DNA of 64,000 bases from Bhargavaea cecembensis DSE10 (GCF_000348905.1 NZ_AOFT01000009.1:62001-126000); one strand, 5' to 3'; numbered from the stretch's first letter, positions 52,203 to 61,502 are shown. Notes: a model not told the origin generated them from the letters alone. Numbers and translations are program-made.

Positions 52203-52440
52203 CGTAAGCCACCTCCGTGTAGTAATTCGCGAATACATGGTTTGGGCAGGCTCGCGGGGATGGTCCCCGTGGCCAATCCGAAAGAAAAACGGGTGGACCT
52301 GGGTCCACCCGCCGCATATGTGACCGCGCCAACAGGCACGGGACGTCACAATGGTGCAAACCTGCCAACAGCCGAAGCGTCGATCAGGTGAGAAGCGGGC
52401 AGCTCCTTCTTCTACCACAAACTGTATTCCTTAACCTAAT
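52203..52440 (-). promoter_or_regulatory. L20 leader of infC-rpmI-rplT
   Basis: The leader of about 230 nt is highly structured and ends in a strong attenuator: GGGTGGACC and GGTCCACCC (52291-52310) followed by a T-run (rc of 52281-52290). In B. subtilis L20 binds such a leader and promotes termination. Part of it before the terminator (TTCGGCTGTTGGCAGG, GGCGCGGTCACA) has the GC-rich paired form expected of the L20 site. The ribosome site of infC lies after the terminator. Confidence 0.85.
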
Positions 52441-52442
52441 CA

Positions 52443-52471
52443 ATAATAGCCTATGCAATACAGCTTGTCAA
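52443..52471 (-). promoter_or_regulatory. Promoter of the infC operon
   Basis: A perfect TTGACA (52471-52466) and TATTAT (52448-52443) are 17 bp apart on the minus strand. Confidence 0.9.
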
Positions 52472-52520
52472 TGATTTTGTTGGAGATTTGTTTACTTCAT
52501 CCTCCTAATCACGGAGAATG

Positions 52521-52636
52521 CTGCTTTTCGTTCCGGCGCACGCTTTCCGCGGGCGTTGCCTTAGCCTCCTCGAGCTACGCTCTGCGGGGTCTTCGGCTAA
52601 CGCTTTTCCCGCAGGAGTCGGCGCCTCCACTACAAG
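52521..52636. repeat. Intergenic repeat of a type common in Bacillales
   Basis: A GC-rich element with CTTTCCGCGGGCGTTGCC, CTCTGCGGGGTCTTCGGC and CCCGCAGGAGTCGGCGCC. Such sequences occur many times between genes in Bacillus and relatives, often near gene ends. Its origin and role are unknown. Confidence 0.7.
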
Positions 52637-52742
52637 CAAATAATGAGATAGACATTTAGCAAACATAAATGGCATCGGCTGGCCCACGGAACGGGATCAG
52701 AGCCACTCCTTTTACTTTGTCATCTTGAAACTACACTAGAAT

Positions 52743-52856
52743 GCAAACGGCATGGACGTCGGGAGACACCTGCAGGAAAAGCCGGGCTGGCGAGATCCGC
52801 TTCACGCGGAGCTCGGCGCCGGCCTGCGGTAAGCGACCAGAGTCCATGCCGTTTTG
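52743..52856. repeat. Second repeat element with terminal inverted repeats
   Basis: Ends GCAAACGGCATGGAC (52743) and GTCCATGCCGTTTTGC (52841-52856) are inverted repeats differing by one A. The inside (ACACCTGCAGGAAAAGCCGG, GGCGCCGGCCTGCGG) resembles the opposite strand of the element at 52521-52636. The size of 114 bp with inverted ends is MITE-like, and the hairpin could end thrS transcripts. Confidence 0.65.
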
Positions 52857-52904
52857 CTATGCTCACATTAAAGCTTCTTCCCGGTCAACGCCTCGTTGTT
52901 TAAC

Positions 52905-54842
52905 TCACTGTTTCCCGTCCACTTCTTCGCGGAGTTTGGCGATAAAGTCGTTGAGCGGGATGGATTCGGATTTTTGTTCGCCGTATTTCCGGACGTTGAC
53001 TTCGCCGGACTCGGCTTCTTTGTCGCCGAGGACGAGCATGTACGGGATTTTCTGTGTCTGGGCTTCGCGGATCTTGTAGCCGAGTTTTTCGTCACGGCTG
53101 TCGACATCGACGCGCAGGCCCTGTGCCTGGAGGGCTTCCCGGACTTTCTCTGCATAGTCGTGGTGGACTTCCGGAGAAACCGGAATGACTTCCACCTGGA
53201 CCGGTGCGAGCCATGTCGGGAACGCGCCTTTGTACTCCTCGATGAGGAATGCGACGAATCGCTCCATCGTGGAGACGACACCACGGTGGATGACGACCGG
53301 GCGGTGCTGTTTGCCGTCGCTGCCGATGTAGTTCAGGTCAAAGCGTTCAGGCAGGAGGAAGTCAAGCTGGACAGTGGACAGGGTCTCTTCCTTGCCGATG
53401 GCCGTCTTGACCTGGACATCGAGCTTAGGACCGTAGAATGCCGCTTCGCCTTCCGCCTCGTAGTAGTCGAGGCCGAGGTCATCCATCGCTTCCTTCAGCA
53501 TGCTTTGTGCCTTTTCCCACATTTCATCGTCATCAAAATACTTTTCCGTATCCGCCGGATCGCGGTAGGACAGGCGGAACGAATAATCGTTCAGGTTAAA
53601 GTCTTTGTAGACATCCATGACGAGTTCGACAACGCGCTTGAACTCTTCCTTGATCTGATCCGGACGGACGAAGATGTGGGCGTCGTTCAGTGTCATGCCG
53701 CGCACGCGCTGCAGGCCGGATAGTGCACCGGACATTTCATAGCGGTGCATCAGTCCGAGCTCCGCGATGCGGATCGGCAGGTCGCGGTAGGAGTGGATGC
53801 CGTTTTTATAGATCATCATGTGGTGCGGGCAGTTCATCGGGCGCAGGACGAGTTCCTCGTTGTCAGCCTGCATCGGCGGGAACATGTCATCCTGGTAGTG
53901 CTGCCAGTGGCCGGACGTCTTGTAAAGCTCCACATTTGCCATGACCGGCGTGTAGACGTGATCGTAGCCGAGCTTTTCTTCCTTGTCGACGATATAGCGT
54001 TCGACGAGACGGCGGATCGTCGCGCCTTTCGGGAGCCACATGGGAAGCCCTTGCCCGACCAGCTGGTTCGTCATGAACAGGTCGAGCTCCTTGCCGATTT
54101 TCCGGTGGTCACGCTCCCGCGCTTCTTCAAGCAGGCGGAGATGTTCTTGCAGGTCTTCTTTCTTGAAGAACGCCGTTCCATAGATGCGCTGGAGCATCTT
54201 GTTATCGGAGTCTCCACGCCAGTAAGCGCCGGCAGTGCTGAGCAGCTTGAACTCCTTCAGCTTGCCGGTGGACGGTACGTGGACGCCCCGGCAAAGGTCG
54301 AAGAATTCGCCTTGGTGATAGATCGTCACTTTTTCATCTTCCGGAATCGCGTCGAGCAGTTCCAGCTTATATTCATCGCCGATCTCCTCGTAGATTTTCC
54401 GGGCTTCGTCGCGAGTGACCTCTTTCCGGACAATTTCAAGGTTTTCATTGATGATTTTCTTCATTTCTTTCTCGATGGCGGCAAAGTCTTCCGCGCGGAG
54501 CGGTTCAGGCGAATCGAAGTCATAGTAGAATCCGCTTTCGATAACCGGGCCAATGCCGAGCTTCACGTCTTTGAACAGTCGTTTTACCGCCTGGGCGAGC
54601 AAGTGTGCAGAACTGTGGCGGAGAATCTCAAGTGCTTCCGGTGAATCCTGAGTGATGATTTCGATGTCCCCGTCTTCCGTGATGGGTGTACGGAAATCGA
54701 TCAGCTGACCGCTGAGCTTGCCGGCCAGCGCCTTTTTGCGCAGACCGGGGCTGATCGACTGGGCCACATCCTCTGTTGTCGTACCCGCCGCGAATTCTTT
54801 TACCGCGCCATCCGGGAAAGTCAATTTAATCTGTTCTGCCAT
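52905..54842 (-). CDS. thrS: Threonyl-tRNA synthetase
   Basis: The 645-residue class II synthetase charges tRNA-Thr. Order: TGS domain (1-62), editing domain with [14 protein letters not shown] (about 70-240), catalytic domain with zinc Cys in [13 protein letters not shown] (about 270-535) and anticodon domain (about 540-645). A T-box leader precedes it. In B. subtilis ytxC lies between dnaI and thrS; here it does not. Confidence 0.98.
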   Translation of the reverse strand: MAEQIKLTFPDGAVKEFAAGTTTEDVAQSISPGLRKKALAGKLSGQLIDFRTPITEDGDIEIITQDSPEALEILRHSSAHLLAQAVKRLFKDVKLGIGPVIESGFYYDFDSPEPLRAEDFAAIEKEMKKIINENLEIVRKEVTRDEARKIYEEIGDEYKLELLDAIPEDEKVTIYHQGEFFDLCRGVHVPSTGKLKEFKLLSTAGAYWRGDSDNKMLQRIYGTAFFKKEDLQEHLRLLEEARERDHRKIGKELDLFMTNQLVGQGLPMWLPKGATIRRLVERYIVDKEEKLGYDHVYTPVMANVELYKTSGHWQHYQDDMFPPMQADNEELVLRPMNCPHHMMIYKNGIHSYRDLPIRIAELGLMHRYEMSGALSGLQRVRGMTLNDAHIFVRPDQIKEEFKRVVELVMDVYKDFNLNDYSFRLSYRDPADTEKYFDDDEMWEKAQSMLKEAMDDLGLDYYEAEGEAAFYGPKLDVQVKTAIGKEETLSTVQLDFLLPERFDLNYIGSDGKQHRPVVIHRGVVSTMERFVAFLIEEYKGAFPTWLAPVQVEVIPVSPEVHHDYAEKVREALQAQGLRVDVDSRDEKLGYKIREAQTQKIPYMLVLGDKEAESGEVNVRKYGEQKSESIPLNDFIAKLREEVDGKQ

Positions 54843-54876
54843 GCCAATGGGCTCCTTTCAATTTTCCAAAATACGC

Positions 54877-55130
54877 AAAAAAGCCCCGTCCCAAAAAGGG
54901 ACGAGGCCTGCTCGCGGTTCCACCCTTCTTCCTGCCGGCAATGAACGACCATGCCGGAGAAGCTCTGCATCGGATAACGGACCGGAGGCCGGCTCGGGCT
55001 AATCCACGGTTTCCCGGGGTTCACCTTCGCTGCTCTGGGGTGGTCGATCCGATGCCGCGCCATCGGGGGCTCTCAGCCTAAGGCCCCGTTCTCTGTCTGG
55101 CCGGACAACCGTTCGCTGTCCCCGTCATTG
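54877..55130 (-). promoter_or_regulatory. T-box leader of thrS, specifier ACC (Thr)
   Basis: On the minus strand the T-box AGGGTGGAACCGCG (54926-54913) is followed by a terminator (CCTCGTCCC / GGGACGGGG, 54883-54907, then TTTTTT). The long stem I upstream carries GGTGAACCCC, in which ACC at 55020-55018 would be the threonine specifier. Uncharged tRNA-Thr should stabilise the antiterminator and switch thrS on. Confidence 0.93.
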
Positions 55131-55153
55131 CATTTGGAAGAAGTATTGAACTC

Positions 55154-55182
55154 ATCATACGAAAAACCCGAGAAATTTGCAA
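55154..55182 (-). promoter_or_regulatory. Promoter of thrS
   Basis: TTGCAA (55182-55177) and TATGAT (55159-55154) are 17 bp apart on the minus strand, just before the T-box leader. Confidence 0.85.
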
Positions 55183-55216
55183 CAGCCGATTGCATGCATC
55201 CGGCTAGCAGATCTGA

Positions 55217-56164
55217 TCAGCTGCGCTCGCGGCGGTTTTCCCCGTCAAGACGCACCGGTACGGTCATCGCGCGGATCCGCTCCATGATGCGGCCCGCCTT
55301 GACGACTTCCTTGTCCCCGCGCTGGGTGTACGACAGGTGGGTTTCCATTTCCTTATAGTCAAAGTTCGACGTGAAGAAAGTCGGAAGCTTTTCCGCCATC
55401 CGGTGGTGAAGGATGGTCGCCAAAACTTCGTCGCGCGTCCAGGCGGTCAGTGTCTCTGCCCCGAGATCATCGAGCATCAGGACCGGGGCCCGTTTGACGA
55501 AGTCGATTTTCTCGTTCAGCGACTGGTCCTGGATCGATTGCTTGAGCTCCCGGAGAAACTCCGGTACAAAAACGAGGACAGACGGCACGTGCCGCTTCGC
55601 CAGTTCGCCGGCGACCGCTCCGAGCAAATAGGATTTACCCGTGCCGAACGGGCCATGAATATAGATCCCTTGTGCAGGCAGCTCGCCTGTGCGGTCATAT
55701 TTATCAAGGAATTCCAGGACAAGCTCCACTGCGCCAAGACGGCTCTCCCCTTTCGTGATATCAAAATCACGGATTTCCAGGTTAAGCATGTCCTTTGGCA
55801 TATGCATGCTGCGGATCATGGAAGACACGCGGCGACGTTCCGAATCTTCCAATTTCCTCTTGCACATCACATAATCGACGCCGATCGAACCCCGCTCGAT
55901 CACCAGCTTCGGTTCATACCCCTTCATCATATTGGTGCATGCTTCCAGGCTCTCGCACTTGCCGCAATCATGGGATTGGGAGGTATATTCATACAGCTTC
56001 CCCAGGCCGCGGTCGACCATCGCCTTGTCCACTTCCCCGGCGTGGGCTTCCAGGAAAGCCTGTACACCGGGATGGTTCAGGACTTCAGACCGCATCTCTG
56101 AATATCGTTCGGCGAATGTCGGTGCATTGACAATTCGCTTTAGTGTGTCACGGATCGGTTCCAT
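55217..56164 (-). CDS. dnaI: Primosomal protein DnaI, helicase loader ATPase
   Basis: The 315-residue AAA+ protein loads the replicative helicase with DnaB and DnaD. An N-terminal zinc-binding part (CGKCESLEAC, then VMCKRKL) contacts the helicase. Walker A is HGPFGTGKSYLL near residue 170, Walker B VLMLDDLGAE near 235. I prefer the ATG at 56164 (MEPI, as in B. subtilis); a GTG at 56176 overlaps dnaB. Confidence 0.95.
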   Translation of the reverse strand: MEPIRDTLKRIVNAPTFAERYSEMRSEVLNHPGVQAFLEAHAGEVDKAMVDRGLGKLYEYTSQSHDCGKCESLEACTNMMKGYEPKLVIERGSIGVDYVMCKRKLEDSERRRVSSMIRSMHMPKDMLNLEIRDFDITKGESRLGAVELVLEFLDKYDRTGELPAQGIYIHGPFGTGKSYLLGAVAGELAKRHVPSVLVFVPEFLRELKQSIQDQSLNEKIDFVKRAPVLMLDDLGAETLTAWTRDEVLATILHHRMAEKLPTFFTSNFDYKEMETHLSYTQRGDKEVVKAGRIMERIRAMTVPVRLDGENRRERS

Positions 56165-56165
56165 C

Positions 56166-57536
56166 TCAGTTGACACCGCCTTTCGTCATGCCGAATTTCT
56201 CCATGAGGCGGATCCGCCTTGCCTCGATGTCGGGATCCTTCTCCTCTGGCCGGGGCTCTTTATCGCCCTCGGGTTTGTGGTCTTTCTTGTAGAACCAGTC
56301 GGGTACGGCTTCCGTTTTGGCACCCGGCTTTCGGGGTCTCGTGGTTCCGCCGCCCTCCTGCTTCCACTTCATATACTTGTCGTGTTCTGTCCGTGCCAGC
56401 TCGAGCGCGTCCTTTACATTGTCGACTTTTTTAGCCATCCAATGCGAGGCGATCCGCTCAACATAATTGTTCGTCAGCTTCCCGTCGTTCCTGAGCCATA
56501 CATACTGCAGAAGCACATTGACCACACCTGACGGAAGGCGATGTTCCAGCACAAGCTTCTGTGCAAGTTTTACATCCACCTGCATCGGCTCGCGTCCCCC
56601 ATTGATGTCTTTCAGCATCTCGACCGGCGAACTGGACTCCAGATAGAGGATCAGCTCATCTTCCTTGGTTTTCGGTTCTTCAGGAGAAGCCGCTTTTTCC
56701 TGGGTGGCGATGATTTTGGTGAGTTTCGGAGCTGTATTCGACCTGGACAGCTTGTAATAATCGGCAGCTGCACGCTTCAGCCGGTCTTCCGTCAGATTGC
56801 CGTCGGCATCGATCGCCAGAAGGACGACCTGCTGCATATCGACCGGCGACAGGCCATATAGGAAGGCGATCCGGACGATCATTTCTTTCACCGACGGAGT
56901 AAATGCCTTCCTTGGCACCAGTTGCGCCGACAGCCCTTCCATCATAAGCGGGAAGTCAAACGGATAGCCGGTGAAAGCGAGCTTTGGCGCCCGCTGGTTT
57001 GATTCGTATGTATCTGTATCTTCCTCCATGGCACCTGCCTTGACGGACTTGTACACTTCGGGGAATGACCTGGACACCTCTTCGTAGCCCTCCGGAACCG
57101 GCGGGTTCAGAAAACGTCCGCGGATGCGCTTATATGTCTGGGCCCCCACCTTGCCGAACAAGAACATCGACAAAATCGGATCATGGAAGAACGTCTCCGG
57201 GTCCAATGGCGGCTTAAGTTCATAAAGGAAGCAGCGCGCCTCCCCGTCATTTTTCCGGTAGGTCTTGAGCAGCCCGATTCCCTCAAGTGACAGCCTGGCC
57301 TCGAACAGCGTCCCGATCGGCATATCAAGAAGGTTGAGGAGGTGATAGTGGGTGGACTCTGCGGTCCCTTCCCGCTCAGCCTCTCCCCAAAGGGCAAAGA
57401 AGACCGCCATCGCCCCATGCCCGATAAGCGGCTGGTAGAGTGCGGTCAGGATCTGGCGGTCAAAATCGGAAAAGGGATAAGGAAGACGGACACAATACGC
57501 ATCCGACGGCTGCAATTCTTTGTAGAGCGGATTCAT
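56166..57536 (-). CDS. dnaB: Replication initiation and membrane attachment protein DnaB
   Basis: This is the Bacillales-specific helicase co-loader, not a helicase. The 456 residues show the two DnaB/DnaD-like domains: a winged-helix N-part (ILTALYQPLIGHGAMAVFFA) and the C-terminal DDBH2-type part (VNVLLQYVWLRNDGKLTNNY), where the family's YxxxI-like motif lies (YVERIASHW). It acts at oriC and at stalled forks with DnaD and DnaI. It lies 28 nt after nrdR and is tightly joined to dnaI. Confidence 0.94.
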   Translation of the reverse strand: MNPLYKELQPSDAYCVRLPYPFSDFDRQILTALYQPLIGHGAMAVFFALWGEAEREGTAESTHYHLLNLLDMPIGTLFEARLSLEGIGLLKTYRKNDGEARCFLYELKPPLDPETFFHDPILSMFLFGKVGAQTYKRIRGRFLNPPVPEGYEEVSRSFPEVYKSVKAGAMEEDTDTYESNQRAPKLAFTGYPFDFPLMMEGLSAQLVPRKAFTPSVKEMIVRIAFLYGLSPVDMQQVVLLAIDADGNLTEDRLKRAAADYYKLSRSNTAPKLTKIIATQEKAASPEEPKTKEDELILYLESSSPVEMLKDINGGREPMQVDVKLAQKLVLEHRLPSGVVNVLLQYVWLRNDGKLTNNYVERIASHWMAKKVDNVKDALELARTEHDKYMKWKQEGGGTTRPRKPGAKTEAVPDWFYKKDHKPEGDKEPRPEEKDPDIEARRIRLMEKFGMTKGGVN

Positions 57537-57564
57537 ATTCCCATCCTTTCATTCCGCGGGTCAA

Positions 57565-58026
57565 TCAGTCATCTTCTTTCTTCAGGAGGTCTTTCAGTTC
57601 ATCGATAAAAACATTAATGTCCTTGAACTGACGGTAGACGGAGGCGAACCGTACATAGGCGACGTCATCGATTTCGACAAGCCGCTCCATCACCATCTCC
57701 CCGACATCCTCGGACTTGACTTCGGCATTGCCCTGGCGCCGGAGCTCTTTCTCGATCGAGAAGACAACCTCTTCAAGGTCGTCGAGCGGCACGGGCCGCT
57801 TTTCACAGGCCCGGATCAGTCCGCGCAATACTTTCTCACGGCTGAACTCTTCCCGTGAACCGTCTTTTTTCACGACGATCAGCGGCATCTCCTCGACTTT
57901 TTCAAATGTAGTGAACCGGTATCCGCAAGCCTCGCACTCCCTGCGTCGCCGGATCGCCTTGCTTTCGTCCACCGGCCGGGAATCGACGACTCGCGTCCCG
58001 TTATGCTGACAGGCCGGGCACTTCAT
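57565..58026 (-). CDS. nrdR: Ribonucleotide reductase repressor NrdR
   Basis: The 153-residue repressor has a zinc ribbon (CPACQHNG and [12 protein letters not shown]) and an ATP-cone (about residues 49-139, [20 protein letters not shown]) that reads dATP/ATP. I start at the ATG at 58026 so that the protein begins MKCPACQ, 5 nt after GCGGGGAT; an ATG 6 nt earlier is too close to that site. It heads the nrdR-dnaB-dnaI operon. Confidence 0.96.
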   Translation of the reverse strand: MKCPACQHNGTRVVDSRPVDESKAIRRRRECEACGYRFTTFEKVEEMPLIVVKKDGSREEFSREKVLRGLIRACEKRPVPLDDLEEVVFSIEKELRRQGNAEVKSEDVGEMVMERLVEIDDVAYVRFASVYRQFKDINVFIDELKDLLKKEDD

Positions 58027-58099
58027 CGGCATCCCCGCTTTCTGTTTAAGTTCATGATCTTCCGGTCACCCGATGTGAGCGGAGTGTGTCATTCATTCC

Positions 58100-58128
58100 A
58101 TTATAGCAGAGTTCCGCCGGCGGCTAAA
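58100..58128 (-). promoter_or_regulatory. Promoter of nrdR-dnaB-dnaI
   Basis: TTTAGC (58128-58123) and a perfect TATAAT (58105-58100) are 17 bp apart on the minus strand, about 70 nt before nrdR. Confidence 0.65.
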
Positions 58129-58167
58129 CGGGATACTGCCTGCCAGAAACTGCTCCAAAAATAAAAA

Positions 58168-58189
58168 AGCAGAAGCTTCCGCCTCTGCT
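58168..58189 (-). terminator. speD terminator
   Basis: AGCAGA and TCTGCT with an inner GC pair and mismatch form a stem, followed by TTTTTTATTTTT on the minus strand. Confidence 0.8.
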
Positions 58190-58214
58190 CTTGATGTTCC
58201 AATCATAAACGGTG

Positions 58215-58598
58215 TCAGGCCATGACGGTGACCGCTGTTTTTCCGGCTCCGACAGGACCCATGCCCCGGGGCAGTTCGGTCATCTGGCGGTTCTTTGCTC
58301 CGAGCGCATCCGCAATATAGCCGGCTGCAATGGTCGGATCAAGATCTCCGCAAGTGTATACGTCAATGCTGGCATAGCCATGCTCAGGGAAGCTGTGGAT
58401 CGTGAGGTGTGATTCGGAAATGATGACGACCCCGCTGACTCCCTGCGGTGCGAATTTGTGAAACGCGACTTCTCGCACTTCCGCGCCCGAACGCAATGCG
58501 GCTTCGACAAATGTCTGCTCGATATACGGCATGTCATTCAACTTGTCGAATTCACATTCCCAAAGTTCAGCAATTACATGACGACCCATTGTTTCCAT
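58215..58598 (-). CDS. speD: S-adenosylmethionine decarboxylase proenzyme
   Basis: It makes decarboxylated SAM, the aminopropyl donor for spermidine. The proenzyme cuts itself between Glu and Ser in [15 protein letters not shown] near residue 62, turning the Ser into the pyruvoyl cofactor; TCGD near 83 contains the catalytic Cys. The 127-residue length is that of the short bacterial class. GGGGGGACGAACC precedes the ATG. It lies between gapB and nrdR as in B. subtilis and has its own promoter and leader. Confidence 0.97.
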   Translation of the reverse strand: METMGRHVIAELWECEFDKLNDMPYIEQTFVEAALRSGAEVREVAFHKFAPQGVSGVVIISESHLTIHSFPEHGYASIDVYTCGDLDPTIAAGYIADALGAKNRQMTELPRGMGPVGAGKTAVTVMA

Positions 58599-58731
58599 GG
58601 TTCGTCCCCCCTTCTTCAGTAAGTATTGCCGGCTGTCGGCAAACGGGCAACCACGGGGGAAAGTTAGTCCGATGAGGTCCTAACCCTTTAAGCTGCCCAG
58701 TGTGAACTTTGAGGTTCACGGGATAATTATA
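58599..58731 (-). promoter_or_regulatory. Structured leader of speD with promoter
   Basis: TTGCGT (58754-58749) and TATAAT (58731-58726) are 17 bp apart. The transcript begins with a GTGAAC-CTCAAA-GTTCAC hairpin, then GTTAG/CTAAC and TTGCCG/CGGCAA hairpins, and reaches the ribosome site after about 120 nt. It does not match the SAM or other riboswitches I know, and no T-run terminator is present. Control by polyamines or SAM at translation is possible but unproven. Confidence 0.5.
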
Positions 58732-58837
58732 TGACGGGAACCCTTCAAACGCAACTATTAATCTCAAACAGAGGATAAACGGCCAATCATTCCCAATGAC
58801 GGACGATGTCTCTGTCCCCCTCCGCGGCAAACAGAAA

Positions 58838-58856
58838 ACCCGGGCGGGGCCCGGGT
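58838..58856 (-). terminator. gapB terminator
   Basis: ACCCGGGC and GCCCGGGT form an 8-bp stem with a 3-nt loop, followed by TTTCTGTTT on the minus strand, 13 nt after the gapB stop. Confidence 0.75.
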
Positions 58857-58869
58857 CCTGACTCATTGA

Positions 58870-59892
58870 TTACGCATTGACTTTCGCACCGATTCCGGCC
58901 GCAACTTTCTTTGTTAGGTCGACAACGCGTGCAGAATAGCCCCATTCATTGTCATACCATGCAAGAACTTTCACTTTGCGGTCTCCCATGATCATCGTCG
59001 TGAGCCCGTCGATTGTAGCCGAGTGCGCATCGGTCTTGAAGTCACTCGAGACAAGCGGTTCTGTCGTGTAAGCAAGAATTCCCTTGAGCGGGCCTTCTGC
59101 CGCACGGATGAAGGCATCATTGACTTCTTCGACCGACACGTCACGGTTCAGGTCAACCACAAGGTCGACGAGCGAGACGTTAGGGGTCGGAACGCGGAGT
59201 GCCATGCCGTGAAGCTTGCCTTTGAGTTCCGGCAGTACGAGAGAAAGTGCCTTTGCGGCGCCTGTAGTTGTCGGGATGATCGACTCGGCAGCCGCGCGCG
59301 CACGGCGGAGGTCCTTGTGCGGATTGTCGATGTTGTTCTGGTCATTTGTATATGCGTGGACAGTGGTCATCAGTCCGCTGTCGATGCCGAATTCGTCATT
59401 CAGCACTTTTGCAACCGGTGCAAGGCAGTTTGTTGTGCAGCTTGCGTTGGAGATGACATCGTGCCGGTCGAGATCAAGCTGATCATCGTTCACACCCATG
59501 ACGATGGTGACATCTTCGTTCTTGCCCGGAGCGGTCAGGATGACTTTCTTCGCACCGGCTTCAAGGTGAAGGGCCGCTTTGTCCCGGGAATTGAACTTGC
59601 CGGTCGCTTCGATGACGATATCCACGCCGAGCTCTTTCCACGGAAGCTTAGCCGGGTCACGTTCAGCAATCAGCTGGACCCGTTTGCCGTTGACGACAAG
59701 CGCATCGTCCTCAGTCAGGACATCTCCTTCAAACTTTCCGTGAATGGTGTCATATTTCAAAAGATGGGCAAGTGTTTCCGGCGGATAGCTCGCGTTGACC
59801 GCTACAATATTCAATCCGTCTTCAAGAATTGCCTGGCGGAATACCATACGGCCAATCCGGCCGAAACCGTTAATCGCGATGGAAGGATTCAT
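58870..59892 (-). CDS. gapB: NADP-dependent glyceraldehyde-3-phosphate dehydrogenase, gluconeogenic
   Basis: The 340-residue GapB makes glyceraldehyde-3-phosphate from 1,3-bisphosphoglycerate during gluconeogenesis. INGFGRIGRMVFRQ is the nucleotide fold, SNASCTTNCLAPVAKVL holds the catalytic Cys. NASYPPETLAHLLKYD near residue 32 replaces the Asp that binds NAD ribose in GapA, in line with NADP use. The neighbourhood (speD, coaE) and two CcpN boxes upstream support GapB over GapA. GGAGG precedes the ATG. Confidence 0.95.
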   Translation of the reverse strand: MNPSIAINGFGRIGRMVFRQAILEDGLNIVAVNASYPPETLAHLLKYDTIHGKFEGDVLTEDDALVVNGKRVQLIAERDPAKLPWKELGVDIVIEATGKFNSRDKAALHLEAGAKKVILTAPGKNEDVTIVMGVNDDQLDLDRHDVISNASCTTNCLAPVAKVLNDEFGIDSGLMTTVHAYTNDQNNIDNPHKDLRRARAAAESIIPTTTGAAKALSLVLPELKGKLHGMALRVPTPNVSLVDLVVDLNRDVSVEEVNDAFIRAAEGPLKGILAYTTEPLVSSDFKTDAHSATIDGLTTMIMGDRKVKVLAWYDNEWGYSARVVDLTKKVAAGIGAKVNA

Positions 59893-59910
59893 GAGGGGGC
59901 CTCCTGTAAC

Positions 59911-59953
59911 TGTGTTATACTCATTTTCTTTTACTCGTAATTAGTATATCACA
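59911..59953. promoter_or_regulatory. Two CcpN boxes at the gapB promoter
   Basis: TGTGTTATACT (59911-59921, plus strand) and TGTGATATACT (59953-59943, minus strand) both match the CcpN consensus TRTGHYATAYW fully. They face each other over 43 bp, and the second includes the likely -10 (TATACT). In B. subtilis CcpN represses gapB and pckA on glycolytic carbon; ccpN itself is not in the window. Confidence 0.85.
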
Positions 59954-60019
59954 TTTACCGGAAAAAGCACCCACATTTATCACGTTCAATGAAATTACAT
60001 GATTCAGAATGTTTACCGG

Positions 60020-60616
60020 TCAGGGGAAGGCATTCCAGGATTCCAGAATCCGGTCCAGCTGTTCTTCCGTCTCTTCTATGGTCCCATTGTTGTAGATGAC
60101 GGCATCTGCTCCCCGTTCTTTCTCGGAGATCGGAAGCTGTGAGGTGATCCTGGCCCTAGCTTCCTTTTCACTGAAGCCGTCCCTTTCCATCAGCCGCTTC
60201 AGCTGGGTCTCCTCTGTCACTGATACGACGAGGATCTTGTCGGCGTAATGCTGGAGCCTGCTTTCAAACAAAAGCGGGATATCCATCACTACGGTCTTCG
60301 CCCCACGGTCAAAGTGCCCGTCGCGCTGGCGCAGCATCTCCTGACGGATGGCGGGGTGCATGATGTCATTCAATTTCTTGCGTTCGGCCGGATCGTTGAA
60401 GATCCGTTCCCCGACCGCGGCTCGGTCCATCGTCCCGTCCTCAAGGATCACCTCTTCCCCGAACGCCTGACGGACCCTTTCGAGTGCAGGCTGCCCGGGC
60501 TCGACGACGAGCCTCGCGACACGGTCCGCATCCACAATCGGAAATCCTCTTGCTTCAAGCATCCCGGAAACTGTACTTTTCCCGCTCGCAATACTTCCGG
60601 TCAATCCGATAATCAT
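60020..60616 (-). CDS. coaE: Dephospho-CoA kinase
   Basis: The 198-residue kinase adds the 3'-phosphate in the last step of CoA synthesis. GLTGSIASGKSTVSGM is the P-loop, VDADRVAR the lid-side acid motif, and VVMDIPLLFE the conserved middle. AAAGAGGTG lies before the ATG. It follows mutM by 13 nt; ytaF, found between the two in B. subtilis, is missing. Confidence 0.97.
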   Translation of the reverse strand: MIIGLTGSIASGKSTVSGMLEARGFPIVDADRVARLVVEPGQPALERVRQAFGEEVILEDGTMDRAAVGERIFNDPAERKKLNDIMHPAIRQEMLRQRDGHFDRGAKTVVMDIPLLFESRLQHYADKILVVSVTEETQLKRLMERDGFSEKEARARITSQLPISEKERGADAVIYNNGTIEETEEQLDRILESWNAFP

Positions 60617-60629
60617 TGTGACACCTCTT

Positions 60630-61502
60630 TCAATGCTGGCATTTCGGGCAATAGACCGATGTCCGCCCGGCTATTGTCACCCGTTTGGTTTCCGCACCGC
60701 AATCGGGACAGCCTTTCCGCCCGTACATGCGCAGCCGGTTCTGCATCCCGCCTGCTTCGCCGTTGATGTTCCGGTAATCCGAGATCGAGCTGCCGCCCGC
60801 TTCGATCGCTTCTCCAAGCACCTGGCGGATCTCAGCAAACAGTCGCTCAAGACGCTCCATGCTGATTCTGCCCGTCTTCCGTACAGGGTGGATCCCGGTC
60901 CGGAAAAGCGCTTCAGTCGCGTAGATATTCCCGCAGCCGGAGATGACTTTTCCATCCATAATCGTTTCCTTGATCGGCTTTCCGGCGTATTTCGCAGTCC
61001 TGCACAGACTCAGAAAATGCCCTGCTGCTGATTCATCGAACGGTTCAGGAGCCATCGCGAGCAGCGGCGGATGATCGCTTTCCTCCCCGATCAGGCGCAG
61101 CTCACCGAAACGGCGGATGTCCGCAAAGGCAAGCAGGCCGCCGTCCTCCATCCCGAATATGACATGGATATGCCGGCGAAACTTCTCCTCCTTCACCTCA
61201 TCGATGTCGTTGACCGCGAACCAGGCGCCCGACATGCCGAGATGGCTGACAAGAAGAAAGGTTTCTCCGTTTTTCTCAAGGTGAAAGTAAATGTATTTGC
61301 TCCGGCGGGTGACATCCGTGATCGTCATCCCGCGCATCCGCTCAGCGAACTCTTCCGCAGAGATGTTTTTCAGGATGGCTTCTTTTGCCTCAGACTTCGA
61401 TTGGATGACCGTATCGGACACCGCAATGTCCCGGATTGTCCGTCCGGATGCGGCCGGGGCGAGCGACCGCACGACCCCTTCTACCTCCGGCAATTCCGGC
61501 AT
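60630..61502 (-). CDS. mutM: Formamidopyrimidine-DNA glycosylase (Fpg/MutM)
   Basis: It removes 8-oxoguanine from DNA and cuts the strand. After Met removal Pro1 and Glu2 (MPELPEVEG) are catalytic, so the ATG at 61502 is the true start even though a TTG 9 nt earlier is in frame. The helix-two-turn-helix holds SGCGNIYATEALFRTGIHP; the end is a zinc finger (CPDCG and CPKCQ). The 290-residue length is normal. It lies between polA and coaE in one operon. Confidence 0.97.
   Translation of the reverse strand: MPELPEVEGVVRSLAPAASGRTIRDIAVSDTVIQSKSEAKEAILKNISAEEFAERMRGMTITDVTRRSKYIYFHLEKNGETFLLVSHLGMSGAWFAVNDIDEVKEEKFRRHIHVIFGMEDGGLLAFADIRRFGELRLIGEESDHPPLLAMAPEPFDESAAGHFLSLCRTAKYAGKPIKETIMDGKVISGCGNIYATEALFRTGIHPVRKTGRISMERLERLFAEIRQVLGEAIEAGGSSISDYRNINGEAGGMQNRLRMYGRKGCPDCGAETKRVTIAGRTSVYCPKCQH

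Noticed and set aside
51675-52418. Longer IF-3 starting at 52418
   Set aside because: The extra 72 codons cover the L20 leader and its terminator hairpin and are not protein-like; the ATT at 52202 has the proper ribosome site.
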